A stretch of 64,000 nt of DNA, from positions 1,430,879 to 1,494,878 of the forward strand of contig JAQFWX010000010.1 in assembly GCA_027605045.1 (NCBI GenBank). The letters run 5' to 3'. The DNA comes from Phallus indusiatus. Taxonomy: Eukaryota; Basidiomycota; Agaricomycetes; Phallales; Phallaceae. A model generated the notes under the pieces. The model was not told where the DNA came from, searched no databases, and saw only the letters and a list, made by a program, of their open reading frames with translations. Positions 62,401-64,000 of this stretch are shown piece by piece (positions within the stretch are counted from its first letter, which is position 1; every line of letters starts with the position of its first letter). The position numbers and the translations under genes were made by a program.

Positions 62401-64000
62401 TAGCCCAGCGCCGCCTCCCCGTCAGCCTACTCCAGTCGCGAATCAGAGTGCTCCTAACAAAACAGAGTCGACGTCTCGAGCAAATGCATTGTTGGATTCG
62501 GTTTTACACAGTATTCAAAACCAGAATCAATCACAGCCTGAGCCTCAACCTCAACAGGCTCAAACTCAAACTCAACCACAATCTCAACCAGAAACCATGC
62601 CCGAATTACAGCCTCAATCTCCACCAAAAGTTTCCATTCCAATCGAGATTCAAGATATTCCAGCAATTCAGAACCCGGATCCTCCTAAAGTCGTCTCGCA
62701 GGATGTCCCAGTTTTATCCAGTCTTATGTCTCCTGCGTTATCTAATACTTCTTCAACTATCACCACTACGTCGGACGCACTCACGGTAGAACCGCACAGC
62801 ACCACCGACGACGATAGCAGTAGTCGCTTGCCGAGTATCAGCAGTGGTCGAGAAAGCAGGGAAGACGATGCTTCCGCGCGATATAAGGCTCTGGTAGATG
62901 CCATTAGTACGGTACAAGACGAAGCGAACAAATCTGAGTCCCGAATTTCCCATGAAGAAGCCCCTATTTCACCTGCGTCTCCACCTCCTCAATCTCACGA
63001 AGAAGACTCGGGGGAAGCGACGGAAGTTCCGCAGTCCCGCCTATGGCGTAGCCCTCAAATTGTGATGACCCCAAACAACCGTGTTCAGCTTGTACGAGAC
63101 GTGAGCAGACGAGCCACTGAGGCGACTGCAGCGTTGAAGAGTCGGCCTCAAGCTCCTGAAAACGATGAAACCGTTCGCCGAAAACCCAAGTCTCCGATTA
63201 ATGTACAACATATCAGCAACCCCCAACTAATTTCCTCTTCCTTGTCCTCTACAACAAGCCTTGAAGCTATGCCTAGTGTCTCTTCTCCCGTACAACCTTC
63301 TCCTGTGGCTTCACCGGTTGATCGTCCCACAAACAAACTAACTGACAGGTTTCGTAAATTCCGTGGTTCATTACGTTCTAAACCCCAATCCGATGCGTCA
63401 ATATCTAGTATATCCAGTCCAACCAATTCACTACACTCTCCACTCTCGGTCCATCGTTCGCCAGTCGCTGCTGCACAATCACCCAAGCTCGCGATTTATC
63501 CATCATCATCACCACAACAACTACAGCAGCTGCAGCGACAACAACAACATCCACAACAACAAAGTTTCGCTTCTCCAAGCACAATTACCAGGAGTGCGAG
63601 CCTGAAGGTCTCGACGCCGACACTAAATACGGCGACAGCTCCCAAGAAAAGCCTTTTGGGCATGTTCAGGAAGTCTAAGAAAGAAGCTGTTAAAGAATCA
63701 GCTCGATCTCCACTTCCCGAAAGTCCAAGCCATTCCCGTCTAGATTCTGGTTTTTCTGCAACACTCATGCGAAACCCATCGCAGGCTAGACCTTCATATA
63801 CTCTTTCTCCCCCGATGAACCGACCTCGACCTTCGGCGGATATCGAACGTGACCCCATGGTAGTGCCGACCTCACATTTAGAGGATAATCCATTTGTTGA
63901 AGAAGACTCTCGAGCCGCTTCGCCACATGATCCGCAAGCTGTCAATGACTTTTTATCTGCTGCGAGCAAACTTGGAATTCGTCCCGAAGCACTAAACGAA
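59415..64000 (+). CDS. Large Ser/Pro/Gln-rich unknown protein, 5' part, runs off the window
   Basis: Coding exons from 59500 read RKKSDAKRSQLPESLLVEPL, then DFRTSLILPSLSRRFTLLRN, SLDVVRSRIAEQRLRGEEIH, ISxEEEED-like acidic segment and a long disordered region. Clear introns: 59641-59701, 60546-60608, about 61449-61501, and 62338-62395. A tiny first exon at 59415 (MHR, donor CG|GTTCCG) fits the phase but is weak, so the start is uncertain. Near 61.75-61.82 kb the frame changes; a 41-nt intron (AAC|GTATCA to GTACAG|ATT, 61781-61821) would explain it, otherwise it is a frameshift. Later parts include Gln-rich repeats, TDRFRKFRGSLRSKP and PKKSLLGMFRKSKKEA basic motifs. The frame is open at the window end. 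No enzyme domain is visible; it may be a scaffold or regulator. Confidence 0.75.

Overview
The window is nuclear DNA of a filamentous basidiomycete, most likely an Agaricomycete. The evidence is dense genes broken by many introns of about 50-65 bases, a REV1 with two ubiquitin-binding motifs, a yeast-ADP1-like ABCG transporter with an EGF-like ectodomain, tandem bestrophin-like channels and a P450. Species cannot be named. All exon models come from reading splice signals and protein logic by eye; no search was run.

Layout. 1-2.85 kb: an edge-truncated unknown gene and a single-exon unknown gene (both minus). 2.85-7.0 kb: ALG2 (plus), then a second, truncated but frame-intact copy of its 3' end about 2.1 kb downstream. 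7.3-11.6 kb: five short single-exon genes (59-61 aa, all plus) encoding secreted peptides that share a signal peptide and a C-terminal Gly-Gly-Pro...Asn motif ending one or two residues before the stop. A nucleolar-type acidic protein gene (minus) lies between the first two. This peptide array is the most novel feature of the window. 12.2-16.2 kb: complete REV1 in eight exons. 16.3-17.2 kb: a SAM-dependent methyltransferase (minus) with an in-frame TGA. 18.4-19.2 kb: CDC42. 21.6-22.8 kb: SF3B4/Hsh49. 23.0-27.0 kb: the ABCG transporter (minus). 30.0-33.8 kb: a glycogen-targeting PP1 regulatory subunit with an RVxF-like site and a CBM21 domain (minus). 33.8-39.7 kb: no gene recognised.

39.6-49.0 kb is a rearranged zone: two tandem bestrophin-like channel genes, three degraded P450 fragments and one full-length P450 (all minus). 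One P450 fragment is interrupted by a 777-bp element with perfect 36-bp terminal inverted repeats and an 8-bp target-site duplication (hAT-like MITE). 50.5-54.6 kb: two tandem medium-chain dehydrogenase/reductase genes (plus). 57.8-59.0 kb: an E2 ubiquitin-conjugating enzyme whose HPN motif reads HPG. 59.4-64.0 kb: the 5' part of a long Ser/Pro/Gln-rich unknown protein that runs off the window.

Housekeeping genes for N-glycosylation, translesion synthesis, polarity, splicing, glycogen control and ubiquitination alternate with recently duplicated accessory genes (peptides, bestrophins, P450, reductases). Three GC-AG introns were identified, in CDC42, SF3B4 and the P450.
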